This document shows, piece after piece, positions 36,673 to 45,698 of a DNA stretch of 64,000 bases. How positions within the stretch are numbered: position 1 is the first letter of the stretch; each line of letters starts with the position of its first letter. The DNA comes from QHXN01 sp963785125 (GTDB taxonomy: Bacteria > Acidobacteriota > Blastocatellia > Pyrinomonadales > Pyrinomonadaceae). Made by a program: the position numbers and the translations under genes. Where the stretch lies: the NCBI GenBank assembly GCA_963785125.1, contig CAWATU010000001.1, forward strand, positions 248,001-312,000, read 5' to 3'. Below the pieces are notes generated by a model that searched no databases, was not told the origin of the DNA, and was given only the letters and a program-made list of their open reading frames with translations.

Positions 36673-37374
36673 TTGGCCGTGCGGAACATCCTGTCGGCGT
36701 TCGGTAAACTGGGATTCGTTGCGCTGATCGCCGTCGCATTCGCCTTCGGCCTCGTCTCAACGATCTACCTCTCGCTGCGCAGTCCCGACATCCCCGTGCC
36801 CGAGGTCGTCAACCAGTCCTACTTCGACGGCGAGAAGACGCTCGCGCGCACTGGCCTCGACATCCGCGAGCGCGCCAAGCGCTATAAGCCCGGCGTCGAG
36901 CCCGGCCGCATCCTCGACCAGTCGCCGCGCGCCGGCGAGGTCATCAAGGCCGGACAGACGGTTGCCGTCGTCGTCAGCCGCGCGCCCAAAGAGGGCGAGA
37001 AGCCGCCCGACGAAGCGGTCGCCGAAGAGCGGCGCGAAGAGCGCGGCACCGAGGGGCTCGACCAGAACAAGAACCAGAACACGAACGCGAACCGGCGCCG
37101 GAACACCAACCGGAACACGAACGGCAACGCGAACGCGAACAGCTCGGCCAACTCGAACGCGGGCGCGAACACCAACGCCGGCGGCCGCGAGCAGAACTCG
37201 AACAGCGCCGCCGCCAATCGCAACTCGAACGCCGCGCGACCCTCGAACGCTAACGCTCAGCGTCCGCGGAACTCGAACCAGAGCCCGACCAACAGCAACT
37301 CCCGCCCGCGCACGACGACGACGAACAGCGCGCGTCCCGCGGGCACCAACACCAACCGCCGCCCGAACCCTTAA
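36673..37374 (+). CDS. Membrane-anchored PASTA-domain protein with Asn-rich tail
   Basis: This 233-aa protein has a TTG start at 36673. One membrane helix (about 12-33, LGFVALIAVAFAFGLVSTIYL) is followed by a single PASTA domain (~40-103, VPEVVNQSYFDGEKTLARTG, then GRILDQSPRAGEVIKAGQ and VAVVVSR). The extracytoplasmic tail (~130-233) is dominated by Asn with Thr, Arg, Ser and Ala. PASTA domains bind muropeptides in Ser/Thr kinases and PBPs; here there is no kinase or penicillin-binding domain. The Asn-rich tail type is common in Pyrinomonadaceae-like proteins (recalled, not searched). It is followed by rpe after 22 bases. Confidence 0.8.
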   Translation: MAVRNILSAFGKLGFVALIAVAFAFGLVSTIYLSLRSPDIPVPEVVNQSYFDGEKTLARTGLDIRERAKRYKPGVEPGRILDQSPRAGEVIKAGQTVAVVVSRAPKEGEKPPDEAVAEERREERGTEGLDQNKNQNTNANRRRNTNRNTNGNANANSSANSNAGANTNAGGREQNSNSAAANRNSNAARPSNANAQRPRNSNQSPTNSNSRPRTTTTNSARPAGTNTNRRPNP

Positions 37375-37396
37375 GCCGCGCCCCCGGAAGAGTTTT

Positions 37397-38059
37397 ATGA
37401 TCGAGATTGCGCCGTCCATCCTTTCGGCAGATTTCACGAGGCTCGGCGAGCAGATCGAGGCGGTCGAGCGCGGCGGCGCCACCATCATCCACGTGGACGT
37501 GATGGACGGCCATTTCGTGCCGAACATCACGCTCGGGCTCCCCGTAGTTCGTTCACTCGCACGCGCAACCCATCTGCCCCTGGACACGCATCTAATGATT
37601 TCTGAGCCGGGGCGCTACGCCGAGCAGTTTGCCGAGGCGGGGGCGCGCATGGTTTCCGTTCATATCGAGATTGACCCGCACATCCATCGCACCCTCGCGG
37701 CCATCCGCAAGCGCGGCGCGAAGGCCGGTGTGGTCATCAACCCTGCGACTTCCTTGAGCGCGCTCGACGAAGTCCTGCAATTCGCGGATTACGTGCTGGT
37801 CATGTCGGTCAACCCGGGTTTCGGCGGGCAGGAGTTCATCCCGCCCTCAATCGAGAAGGTCAGGCGCCTGAGCCGCATGATCCGCGAGCGCAATCTCGAC
37901 GTGCGCATCGAGGTTGACGGCGGCATCGGCCCCGACAACATCGCCGCGGTCGCCGCCGCCGGGGCCGAAATCTTCGTCGCCGGCACGGCCGTCTTCGGAC
38001 AGGACAACCCTGCCGCCGCCACCCGCGACCTGCTCAACGCGGCGGCTCAGTTAGTTTAA
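37397..38059 (+). CDS. rpe: Ribulose-phosphate 3-epimerase
   Basis: Rpe interconverts ribulose-5-P and xylulose-5-P. The start at ATG 37397 has GGAAGAG eight bases before it and gives the usual MIEIAPSILSADF. TIM-barrel motifs are HVDVMDGHFVPN, DTHLMI, VMSVNPGFGGQ and VDGGIGPDN. Length of 220 is normal. The long open frame upstream is a shadow of the PASTA gene. Confidence 0.97.
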   Translation: MIEIAPSILSADFTRLGEQIEAVERGGATIIHVDVMDGHFVPNITLGLPVVRSLARATHLPLDTHLMISEPGRYAEQFAEAGARMVSVHIEIDPHIHRTLAAIRKRGAKAGVVINPATSLSALDEVLQFADYVLVMSVNPGFGGQEFIPPSIEKVRRLSRMIRERNLDVRIEVDGGIGPDNIAAVAAAGAEIFVAGTAVFGQDNPAAATRDLLNAAAQLV

Positions 38060-38082
38060 GTGACGTGGAGACGTTGGACGAC

Positions 38083-38136
38083 GGACGATAGACGATGAAT
38101 GCTTTGCTGTTATCTATCGTCGATGCTCTATCGTCC
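38083..38136. repeat. Imperfect inverted repeat with GGACGAT words
   Basis: GGACGATAG (38083-38091) can pair with 38128-38136. Alternatively ACGATAGA (38085-38092) can pair with 38113-38120. The left side steps through GGACGAC, GGACGAT, AGACGAT at seven bases. It is weaker than the other palindromes. Confidence 0.55.
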
Positions 38137-38181
38137 CTGACTCATCACTTATCACGTGTTTTTTCTTCGGAGGTTTTGCTG

Positions 38182-39759
38182 ATGCGTTTTCGCAAAGTGG
38201 TTTTGACCGTCCTGTGTGCCGCGCTGCTCGGGGGCGCGATGCCGGCCGGGGCGTTGAAGGCTTCGGCGGCGACGCCGCAGGACTCGTCGCAACTCACGCC
38301 CATCCAGCGGCTCGACGTTATGCGCTCGCGGCTCGACACGATGCGCCGCACGCTCAACAGCGCCATCGCGGGCCTGAACGCCAAGGACAAGAGCGCGGAG
38401 GCCACGGCCGACGACCCGCGCGTGCGCCTGGGCGGGCTGGAGAAGGAGGCCAACAAGCTTATCAACGAGGTCGCCGACCTCCGCGGCAAGCAGGAGCGCG
38501 CCGAGCGCTTCGACACCTCTTTGCTCGACAAGCTCGAAGTGGCCGTCACCGAGCTTGATACGCGCGTGCAGTCCTCGATGCGCGACACGATGCGCGAGCG
38601 CGCGGCAGCGCCGGCCGCGGCCGCGAAGGACGACGATAAGAAGAAGAAGAAGGGCCCCGGCTTCTTCGGCCGCATCCTCGGCCGCGGCGGCGAAGAGAAG
38701 TACGACGAGCTGGTCGGCACCGTCGCCCCGGGCCGCGACCGCGAGCTGTTCGAGGAGGCAACTAAGGAGACGCGCAAGGACAGCTTCGAGACCGCCCGCG
38801 CCCTCTTCAGTGTCATCATCAACACCTACCCCGACTCGGTCTACCTGCCGCTCGCCAAGCTCGCCATCGCCGACACCTTCTATCTCGAAGGCACGACGAG
38901 CGCGCTCATCCAGGCCGGACAGGCGTATCAGGACTGGGTCACCTTCTTCCCGACCCACGGGCTCTCCGACGACGTGTGCCTCAAGATGGGCGAGGTCGAG
39001 ATGCGCCGCATGGGGCTCTCCAACCGCGACATCTCGCCCGCGCGTAAGGCCGAGCACCGCCTGAAGTTCTGCCTTCAGCAGTTCCCGAAGTCCTCGCTCC
39101 GCCCCGAGATCGAGATACGCCTCGGCGAGGTGCAGGAGAACCTCGCCGACCACGAGAAGGATGTCGGCGACCAGTACTTCAACAAGTTCTACCAGCACCG
39201 CGCCAACAACCTGAAGGGCGCGCAGTCGCGCTACCGCGAGGTCGTCGAGAAGTATAAGAACTACTCGGGGATGGCCGCCGTGCTCTTCCGCTACGCGACG
39301 ACCTACCTTGAGGAGGAGGAGCCGGACGAGGCGACGAAGTACCTCCAGCAGCTTGTGCGCCGCCACCCGAACAGCGAGTACGCCGAGAAGGCCAAAGAGA
39401 AGCTCGCGGCCATCGGCGCGCAGGTGCCCGACCCCGACCCCGACCGCATCAACTTCGAGGAGCCGAAAGGCCCCGGCATGGTCGGCGGCGTTCTGCGCGA
39501 GATCAGCGGTGTCGTGCCGAAGACGGTCATCAAGGACGGCGTCATCATCAGCCAGTCGAGCAAGGGCAACGACATCATCGCCGACGTGATCGCCAACGGC
39601 GGGACGCTGCCCGCCAACTACGACCGGCCCGTCAACCGCACCGCGCCCGCGCGCGACGTGCGCCCGCTTCCTCAGACCCCCGCGCCCGCGCCGACCAAAC
39701 CGGCCGCGACTCCTGCGGGTGGCGCGACTCCCGCGGGCGGCAACGGCATCAAGCCGTAA
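38182..39759 (+). CDS. Secreted TPR / BamD-like tetratricopeptide protein
   Basis: This 525-aa protein starts at ATG 38182, 8 bases after CGGAGG, giving a signal peptide (VVLTVLCAALLGGAM, cleavage near ASA-A). A coiled-coil-like stretch (~25-130) contains RLDVMRSRLDTMRRTL. A basic KKKKKG patch follows, then tetratricopeptide repeats (~190-430) with NTYPDSVYLPLAKLAIADTFY and RRHPNSEYAEKAKEKL, the YfiO/BamD pattern. A Pro/Ala tail ends the protein. There is no lipobox Cys, so it is not a classic BamD lipoprotein. The periplasmic assembly role is inferred. Confidence 0.75.
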   Translation: MRFRKVVLTVLCAALLGGAMPAGALKASAATPQDSSQLTPIQRLDVMRSRLDTMRRTLNSAIAGLNAKDKSAEATADDPRVRLGGLEKEANKLINEVADLRGKQERAERFDTSLLDKLEVAVTELDTRVQSSMRDTMRERAAAPAAAAKDDDKKKKKGPGFFGRILGRGGEEKYDELVGTVAPGRDRELFEEATKETRKDSFETARALFSVIINTYPDSVYLPLAKLAIADTFYLEGTTSALIQAGQAYQDWVTFFPTHGLSDDVCLKMGEVEMRRMGLSNRDISPARKAEHRLKFCLQQFPKSSLRPEIEIRLGEVQENLADHEKDVGDQYFNKFYQHRANNLKGAQSRYREVVEKYKNYSGMAAVLFRYATTYLEEEEPDEATKYLQQLVRRHPNSEYAEKAKEKLAAIGAQVPDPDPDRINFEEPKGPGMVGGVLREISGVVPKTVIKDGVIISQSSKGNDIIADVIANGGTLPANYDRPVNRTAPARDVRPLPQTPAPAPTKPAATPAGGATPAGGNGIKP

Positions 39760-39788
39760 CCGCTCTGGATTTGAGCGCGACCCTTCGA

Positions 39789-39834
39789 GAGCGCGCGGGC
39801 CTTCACACAAAGGCCCGCGCGCTCTTTGAATTTC
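39789..39834 (+). terminator. Terminator after the TPR gene
   Basis: A perfect 15-bp stem (39789-39803 with 39810-39824), a 6-base loop, and tail TTTGAATTTC. Confidence 0.8.
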
Positions 39835-39970
39835 GAGGCGCGGCCGTCGGCGCGTGCCCGACCCGGCGGTTCTCATGTTTGCCCGGCCGTTTGAGCCGGT
39901 GCTAGAATTCTCCGCGTCCCCTGAGCAGAGTTTATTTGACGGAGCGATCCCGCGCGGCGAGGAGACGGCG

Positions 39971-40486
39971 TTGGCACAGACTGTCGATGGAACGCAGGAC
40001 GAGTTGGCGCGCAGGCACGCGGCGGCTGCGAACGTCGTGAAACTGGTGGGCATCTTCACGCTGCTGCTGATGCTGGTTGCGCTCACGGGATTCCTCTCGG
40101 GGGCCGTTCGCTTCAATCCGACCGCGGCGAACTCGCTGCGTTTCGTCGTGGTCTTCCTCGGCGTCGGCGCCATCGTCTACCGGCGCACGAGGTTCCAGGC
40201 CATGCGCCTCCAGGACATCGCCGCGTTGCGCGGCGCGTCGGGGCTGCTCGCGACTTTGCAGACGACGACCATCACCGTCTCTCTCATCGCCGCCGTCATC
40301 GCGCTCCTCGGCCTCCTCATCAGCATCATGACGGGCGACGGGACGGACATGATCTACTACGGCGTCATCGCAGTCGCCGTGCTCGCCTACTGCTACCCGC
40401 GACGCGCGGCCTGGGCCGCGGTCGTCCGCGCGACCGAGAGCGGGGACGGCGACCCGGTGCGGGCCGCGAAAGGAACACTAGCTTGA
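39971..40486 (+). CDS. Hypothetical four-helix membrane protein
   Basis: I do not recognise this 171-aa protein. TTG at 39971 is chosen because CGAGGAGA lies 6-12 bases before it; longer upstream frames add only unstructured sequence. There are four hydrophobic segments (VVKLVGIFTLLLMLVALTGFL, FVVVFLGVGAIVY, TTITVSLIAAVIALLGLLI and GVIAVAVLAYCY). Its stop overlaps the TTG of the next TPR gene (TTGA), so the two are translationally coupled. Confidence 0.65.
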   Translation: MAQTVDGTQDELARRHAAAANVVKLVGIFTLLLMLVALTGFLSGAVRFNPTAANSLRFVVVFLGVGAIVYRRTRFQAMRLQDIAALRGASGLLATLQTTTITVSLIAAVIALLGLLISIMTGDGTDMIYYGVIAVAVLAYCYPRRAAWAAVVRATESGDGDPVRAAKGTLA

Positions 40487-42537
40487 ATCCGTCTTCTCGT
40501 CCCGCGCGGACTGGGCACGCGCGCCTCGCGGCCTTTGCACTCGCGGCCGTCTGCTCGGCCGCCGCCTCCACCGCCCACGCACAGCCCCCGCCGGCGCCGC
40601 GCCCCACCCCGCAGGCGCAGACTCAGACTCAACCGTCGGCTGTGCAGACGCAGACCTCGACGCTCTCGCCGCGCGCGCAGGCTTACGCCAAGCTGCTCGA
40701 AGGCCAGCGCTACTTCGAGGGCGTGCGCTCGGGGACGCTCACGCTCGACGGCTTGAAACGCGCGCAGGCCGCCTTCCAGCAGGCTGCCCAGCTTGACCCG
40801 ACGCTCTCCGAGGCGCGCGCCGCGCTCGCCGAAAGCTTCCTCATCATCAACGATCTCAAGCAGGCTGAGGCCGAGGGGCTCGCCGCCGTGCGCTCCAACG
40901 CGGACAGCTACGGCGCGCACCGCACGCTCGCCCGCGTCTACACGCTCCAGAGCGGTCTCGCCGACAAGAGCCTCAACCGCGCCGCCGCCGACAAGGCCAT
41001 CGCCGAGTGGCGCGAGGTCACACGCGTCCACCCGAACGACGCCGAAGCCTACGCCCTGCTCGCCGAGTTCTACGTCGCCACCGGTCGCGAGAAGGAGGCC
41101 ATCGAAGCCCTGCGCATGTGGACGACGCTGCCCGCATCGATGGAGGGCCGCTTCTATCAGGTCGTCACGCAGGGGCGCGAACTGAGCCCGGACTCGGCCA
41201 ACGCGCGTCTGGGCGAAGTCCTGCTCGGCGCGGGGCAGACGGTTGAGGCCGTTGCCGCCATCCGCCGCGCGATGGCCATGGAGCCCGCCAACCCGCGCTA
41301 CCTGCAACTCCTCGGCGAAGCGTTCGAGGCCGGTGGCTCGGCCGACCAGGCCGTTATCGAGGAGTTGAAGCGGATAGTAGCGCAGAGCCCTTCAAACGCC
41401 GGAGCCGCGCAGACCCTCGCGCGCGCGCAGGCACGCGCCGGCAACGTTACGGGCGCCGTCGAGACGCTCAAAGGCTCGCTCGCGGCCGTCAAGCCGGGCA
41501 GCGACGTGGAGCGGCTTCAACTCTTGCTTACGCTCGCTAAGGTCTACGAGGAGGCGTCCCGGTTCGAGGAAGCCGTCGGCATCTACGAAGAACTACTCAC
41601 TTCGCGCAACATCAAGGACTCGCTGCTCGCCAACGACCGTGAGCGCCGCTTCGCCGTCTCCGTCCTCCTTGAGATTGCCGGCTTGCGCCAGCAGGCCGGG
41701 CAGACCGAGCAGGCGCTCGCTGCCTTCGACCGCATGCGCGCGCTGCTCCCCGACACCGACCCGACCGCGGACATCCAGAGGATCGAGTTCCTGCGCTCGA
41801 ACGGCAAGCGGGCCGAGGCGCTCCAGGGCTTGCGCGCCGCGCGCCAGCGCTTCCCAGAGGACGGGCGGCTGCTCCGCCTAGAGGCACAGACGCTCGCCGA
41901 AACGGGGCGCGCCGAAGAGGCGCTCGTTCTCCTGCGCCCGCGTCTGAAGGGCGACGCGAGCGACTTCGAAGAGTACCTCTTTATGTCGAACATGCTGATG
42001 AGCGCGGGGCGTGGGACGGAGGCCGTCGAGGCCGCCCGCAAGGCTCTCTCGCTCGCCTCGGCCGAAGACCCTGCGCAGACGACGAACGCCCTCATCATGC
42101 TCTCCTCGGCGCAGGAGCGCGCCGGAGACACGAAGGGCGCCGAGGCCACTCTGCGACAGGTGCTCGCCAAAGACTCCAACAACCCGACGGCGCTCAACAA
42201 CCTGGGCTACTTCCTCACCGAGCACGACCAGAAGCTCGAAGAGGCGCGCGACATGATTGAGCGCGCCGTCCGCGCCGAGCCGCAGAACTCCTCATTTCTG
42301 GACAGTTTGGGCTGGGTTTATTACAAGCTCGGCAAACTGAAAGAGGCCGAACGCTATCTAAGTGACGCGGCGCGCCGCAATCCGACTTCGGCCACGATTC
42401 AAGAGCACCTGGGCGACCTCTTTCAAAAGCTCGGCCAGCAGGAAAAGGCAGCCGCCTCTTGGCGCAAAGCCCTCTCCCTCTCGGCGGAAGCCCTGGACAC
42501 AGCCAGAATCAAAGCCAAACTGGGCGAGAAGAAATAA
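40483..42537 (+). CDS. Secreted TPR-repeat protein
   Basis: This 684-aa protein has a TTG start at 40483 with AAAGGAAC 5 bases upstream. The signal peptide ends near AHA-Q. A Gln/Thr/Pro linker is followed by many tetratricopeptide repeats from ~65 to the end, such as AAFQQAAQLDPTLSEARAAL, RAMAMEPANPRYLQLLGEAF, TALNNLGYFLTEHDQ and LDSLGWVYYKLGKLKEA. TPR solenoids bind other proteins. A periplasmic scaffold role is likely, possibly with the membrane protein encoded just upstream. Confidence 0.85.
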   Translation: MNPSSRPARTGHARLAAFALAAVCSAAASTAHAQPPPAPRPTPQAQTQTQPSAVQTQTSTLSPRAQAYAKLLEGQRYFEGVRSGTLTLDGLKRAQAAFQQAAQLDPTLSEARAALAESFLIINDLKQAEAEGLAAVRSNADSYGAHRTLARVYTLQSGLADKSLNRAAADKAIAEWREVTRVHPNDAEAYALLAEFYVATGREKEAIEALRMWTTLPASMEGRFYQVVTQGRELSPDSANARLGEVLLGAGQTVEAVAAIRRAMAMEPANPRYLQLLGEAFEAGGSADQAVIEELKRIVAQSPSNAGAAQTLARAQARAGNVTGAVETLKGSLAAVKPGSDVERLQLLLTLAKVYEEASRFEEAVGIYEELLTSRNIKDSLLANDRERRFAVSVLLEIAGLRQQAGQTEQALAAFDRMRALLPDTDPTADIQRIEFLRSNGKRAEALQGLRAARQRFPEDGRLLRLEAQTLAETGRAEEALVLLRPRLKGDASDFEEYLFMSNMLMSAGRGTEAVEAARKALSLASAEDPAQTTNALIMLSSAQERAGDTKGAEATLRQVLAKDSNNPTALNNLGYFLTEHDQKLEEARDMIERAVRAEPQNSSFLDSLGWVYYKLGKLKEAERYLSDAARRNPTSATIQEHLGDLFQKLGQQEKAAASWRKALSLSAEALDTARIKAKLGEKK

Positions 42538-42844
42538 AGGATTGATTTCTCTCGCATTTAGAGGCTAAAGTGTGCCCGCCTTCAAACGGTCGTACCCCTT
42601 TCGACCAACTGAAGCGTTTCTCTCTCCTTTAAGTCGCGAAATTCCGTCTTAATTGAGGCAAGTACTTGTTTTTAAGTAGGTTGTCGTCTAGTCGGTGTGT
42701 GTCAATTCCGTTGCGAAGTTAAAAGGGTTGACTTACGACCAAACGATGTTTTAACATTGCCAACGGGTTGGCCACTTGCCCAGTCTGGTTAATCTCGTCG
42801 GCCTCCTCCGGCCTAAGGGTTTAAAATTCAAGGAGTTCCCCCTT
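42538..42844. other. 307-base gap with a possible promoter
   Basis: This stretch is AT-richer than its neighbours. The only signal I would defend is a candidate promoter TTGACT-N16-TTTAAC at 42728-42755, oriented toward the CAP-domain gene. An AAGGAG ribosome-binding site lies near 42831. No gene or repeat is seen. Confidence 0.4.
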
Positions 42845-43513
42845 ATGTTGTCAGGGCGGTTCCCCCGTAACGCGTTCATACTGTTATTCTCTTTAAGTTT
42901 GACGGCACCGGCGGCCTTTGCACGCAACGGTGGCAACGGCACGCCGAAGGACACCGGTCGGACGGGCGAGAGGCCCGTGGCGAGGCTCGTCGGGACGGTC
43001 TACTCGGAAGGGCCTTCGCGTGTGAGGGAGCGGCAGGTGGCACGCGTCGCGTCGCCGGCGCCGGCCGCCGCGCGTTCTTACGCAACGGCCCCCGTCTCAC
43101 CCGCCGCCGTCGGGGCGACCGGCGACGAGCGCCGCGCGTTCGAGCTCGTCAACCGTGAGCGCCAGCATAGGGGCTTGAGCCCGCTCGCGTGGGACGGCGG
43201 ACTCATCAGACTCGCGCGTTACCATTCGCAGAACATGGCGCGCAGCGGGTTTCTCAGCCACGTGGATCGAGAGGGGCTCGACCTGAAGGCGCGCGCGCAG
43301 GTGCTCGGGCTGCACGGGTGGAGGACGATTGGCGAGAACATCGCGTATAATCAGGGCTACGACGACCCGACCGCGTTCGCCGTCGAGCGCTGGATGGTCT
43401 CCGAGAAGCACCGCGAGAACGCGATGAGCGGCGAGTATACGCACGCGGCCGTCGGCATCGCGCGGGCTTCGGACGGGACGTACTATTTCACGCAGGTTTT
43501 CATGAGGCGTTAA
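42845..43513 (+). CDS. Secreted CAP/SCP-domain protein
   Basis: This 222-aa protein is taken from ATG 42845 (AAGGAG about 9 bases upstream), with a signal peptide (NAFILLFSLSLTAPAAFA). A ~70-residue linker follows, then a CAP domain (~95-222): AFELVNRERQHRGLSPLAWD, RYHSQNMARSGFLSH, IGENIAYNQG, WMVSEKHRENAMSGEYTHAAVG. These carry the usual His/Glu/His cavity residues. Bacterial CAP proteins are exported and of unclear activity. Confidence 0.88.
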   Translation: MLSGRFPRNAFILLFSLSLTAPAAFARNGGNGTPKDTGRTGERPVARLVGTVYSEGPSRVRERQVARVASPAPAAARSYATAPVSPAAVGATGDERRAFELVNRERQHRGLSPLAWDGGLIRLARYHSQNMARSGFLSHVDREGLDLKARAQVLGLHGWRTIGENIAYNQGYDDPTAFAVERWMVSEKHRENAMSGEYTHAAVGIARASDGTYYFTQVFMRR

Positions 43514-43546
43514 GGCCGCGAGTCGCAACGAACGTTGAGCTTCCGG

Positions 43547-43582
43547 GCGGCCGGCGCTTTCGAAAGGGGAGGCGCCGGCCGC
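43547..43582 (+). other. GC hairpin directly before ispE
   Basis: An 11-bp stem GCGGCCGGCGC (43547-43557 with 43572-43582) ends 5 bases before the GTG start of ispE. It may terminate the CAP transcript or hide the ispE ribosome-binding region. Confidence 0.5.
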
Positions 43583-43587
43583 TCTCA

Positions 43588-44520
43588 GTGTCAGCAGAGA
43601 AGATAAACGTCCCGGCCTTCGCCAAGATCAACCTCGGCCTCCGCGTCCACGGCCGGCGTCCCGACGGCTACCACGAGATCAGCACCGTCTTTCAGACCGT
43701 CACCCTCCGCGAGACACTCTCTTTTCAAGCAACAGCCGACGATAAATTCGAACTCGTCTGTTCCGACCCTTCAATCCCGACGGATGATTCAAATCTCGTC
43801 CTGCGCGCGGCCTCGGCCCTGCGTGAGCGCTTCGGCGTGGGACGGGGCGCGCGCGTCGAATTGGAGAAAGCGATTCCGGCTGGCGGGGGCCTGGGCGGCG
43901 GCTCCTCGGATGCCGCGGTGACGTTGGCTGCGCTCGCGGCCCTCTGGGAGATTGAGACGGAGGCGGGCGAGTTAGCCGAGGTCGGCGCGCGTCTGGGCGC
44001 GGACGTGCCCTTCTTTCTGACGGGCGGGACGGCGCTCGGGACGGGCACGGGGACGGCCATCCGGCCGCTCGAAGACGCGCCGAAAATGCACCTCGTCATC
44101 GTTGCGCCGGGCATCCACGTCTCGACCGCGGAGGCTTACGGGGCGCTCGGCGCTCCCGCCTTGACAAAGGTGGAACCGCTGGTTAACCTTTCTGTTTCGC
44201 GCACGGAGGCCGATTTCCCCGATTCACTCTGTGATGTGTGGTTGAACGATTTCGAGGCCGTCGTGGTGCGGCTCTACCCCGAAATCGGCCGCGCGCGCGC
44301 GAGGCTGGTCGGGTCGGGCGCGGCGAGGGTCATGCTCTCGGGCAGCGGCTCAAGCGTCTTCGGAGTCTTTGAAAGCAAGGGGGCAGCGGAGCGCGCGGGA
44401 GAGGCTCTGAAGGCCGAAAGCGGCTGGAAGGTCTTCGCGTGCGAGACGCTGACACGCGCCGGATACCTCGCGGCGCTGGGCCGCGTCGCGGCGGTTCTCC
44501 GACCGGGCGGCGGAGCTTGA
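43588..44520 (+). CDS. ispE: 4-diphosphocytidyl-2-C-methyl-D-erythritol kinase
   Basis: IspE phosphorylates CDP-ME in the MEP isoprenoid pathway. This 310-aa GHMP kinase has PAFAKINLGLRVHGRRPDGYHE, the ATP loop PAGGGLGGGSSDAAV, RLGADVPFFL and MLSGSGSSVFG. The start is GTG with no clear Shine-Dalgarno because a hairpin precedes it. ispD and ispF, the flanking pathway steps, are 17 kb away. It is followed by tRNA-Gln and prs. Confidence 0.95.
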   Translation: MSAEKINVPAFAKINLGLRVHGRRPDGYHEISTVFQTVTLRETLSFQATADDKFELVCSDPSIPTDDSNLVLRAASALRERFGVGRGARVELEKAIPAGGGLGGGSSDAAVTLAALAALWEIETEAGELAEVGARLGADVPFFLTGGTALGTGTGTAIRPLEDAPKMHLVIVAPGIHVSTAEAYGALGAPALTKVEPLVNLSVSRTEADFPDSLCDVWLNDFEAVVVRLYPEIGRARARLVGSGAARVMLSGSGSSVFGVFESKGAAERAGEALKAESGWKVFACETLTRAGYLAALGRVAAVLRPGGGA

Positions 44521-44529
44521 AACCGGGAT

Positions 44530-44601
44530 TGGGGAGTCGCCAAGTGGTAAGGCACCGGTCTTTGGAACCGGCATTCGAAGGTTCGAGTCCTTCCTCCCCA
44601 G
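44530..44601 (+). tRNA. tRNA-Gln (anticodon TTG)
   Basis: The 72-base cloverleaf has acceptor TGGGGAG/CTCCCCA, D arm GCC..GGC, anticodon stem CCGGT/ACCGG with loop CTTTGGA (anticodon TTG, reads CAA) and T arm GAAGG-TTCGAGT-CCTTC. The discriminator is G and CCA is not encoded. It lies 9 bases after ispE. Confidence 0.96.
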
Positions 44602-44615
44602 CTTAGAAAAGTGAT

Positions 44616-44676
44616 GAGTGATGAATGATGAGTGATGAGAAGGGGATTGCCTTCTTTTACTCATCATTCATCACTC
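44616..44676. repeat. Inverted repeat of GATGAGT/GATGAAT heptads before prs
   Basis: The arms 44616-44633 and 44659-44676 are perfectly complementary (18 bp). Both continue in further ATCA/TGAT heptads to the prs ATG at 44696. The same word family, in longer form, occurs at 60766-60844. Confidence 0.8.
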
Positions 44677-44695
44677 ATCACTCATCATTCAAACG

Positions 44696-45661
44696 ATGAG
44701 CACAACCGGCGGCATCAAAGTCTTCTCGGGGAACGCGAACCGGGCGCTGACGCAGGAGATTTGCAACTACCTGAGCTGCGATCCGGGCCTTGCGACGACC
44801 GACAGGTTCTCGGACGGGGAGTTCAACTTCCAGATCACGGAGAACGTGCGCGGCGCTGACGTTTTCATCGTGCAGCCGACGTGCCCGCCGACCGACGCGC
44901 ACCTGATGGAGTTGCTCGTCATGCTCGATGCCTTCCGCCGCTCGTCGGCCGAGCGCGTGACGGCGGTCATCCCCTACTTCGGCTACGCGCGCTCGGACAA
45001 GAAGGACAGGCCGCGTGTCTCCATCAGCGCGAAACTCGTGGCGAACCTGATTACGACGGCGGGCGCCGACCGCGTGTTGACGATGGATTTGCACGCGGCG
45101 CAGATTCAAGGGTTCTTTGACATCCCCGTCGATCACCTCTTCGCGGCGCCGGCCTTCATCGGCCATTACATGGATCACAAGTTGCCGAATCTGACGGTGG
45201 TCGCGCCCGACACGGGCGGCGCGGAACGTGCGCGCGCCTACGCCAAGCGCCTCACGTCGGACGACGGCACGCCCGCCTCGCTCGCGCTGTGCGACAAGCG
45301 GCGCGAGAAGGCAAATGTGGCCGAGGTGATGAACGTGGTCGGCGAGGTGAGGGGGAGGAGCTGCCTGATCGTGGACGACATGTGCGACACGGGCGGCTCT
45401 CTGACGAAGGTCGCGGCGGCGCTCAGGAAGGAAGGCGCCGAGCGCATCCACACCTGCTTTACGCACCCCGTTCTTTCGGGGCGCGCGTGCGAATCGCTGG
45501 CCGAGTCGGAGATCGAGCGCATCGTGACAACGAACACGATTCCTTTGCGCGCCTCGGCGTGCCGGGAGAAGAAGATTAACGTTTTGAGCATCGCTCCGCT
45601 GCTGGCGAAAGCGATTAAGTCGATCCACGAGGAGACGAGCGTCTCCTCGCTCTTCGTGTGA
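44696..45661 (+). CDS. prs: Ribose-phosphate pyrophosphokinase
   Basis: Prs makes PRPP from ribose-5-P and ATP for nucleotide and His/Trp synthesis. This 321-aa class I-type protein shows FSDGEFNFQI, YFGYARSDKKDRPRVSISAK, DLHAAQIQGFFDIPVDHL, VVAPDTGGAERARAYAKRL and the PRPP loop LIVDDMCDTGGSL. It is the first gene of the prs-rplY-pth run, an order common in bacteria. A Shine-Dalgarno is not visible because heptad repeats precede the ATG. Confidence 0.97.
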   Translation: MSTTGGIKVFSGNANRALTQEICNYLSCDPGLATTDRFSDGEFNFQITENVRGADVFIVQPTCPPTDAHLMELLVMLDAFRRSSAERVTAVIPYFGYARSDKKDRPRVSISAKLVANLITTAGADRVLTMDLHAAQIQGFFDIPVDHLFAAPAFIGHYMDHKLPNLTVVAPDTGGAERARAYAKRLTSDDGTPASLALCDKRREKANVAEVMNVVGEVRGRSCLIVDDMCDTGGSLTKVAAALRKEGAERIHTCFTHPVLSGRACESLAESEIERIVTTNTIPLRASACREKKINVLSIAPLLAKAIKSIHEETSVSSLFV

Positions 45662-45698
45662 GGCGGAGGGCAAAAACTTAAGGGGCTTAGGAGTCATT

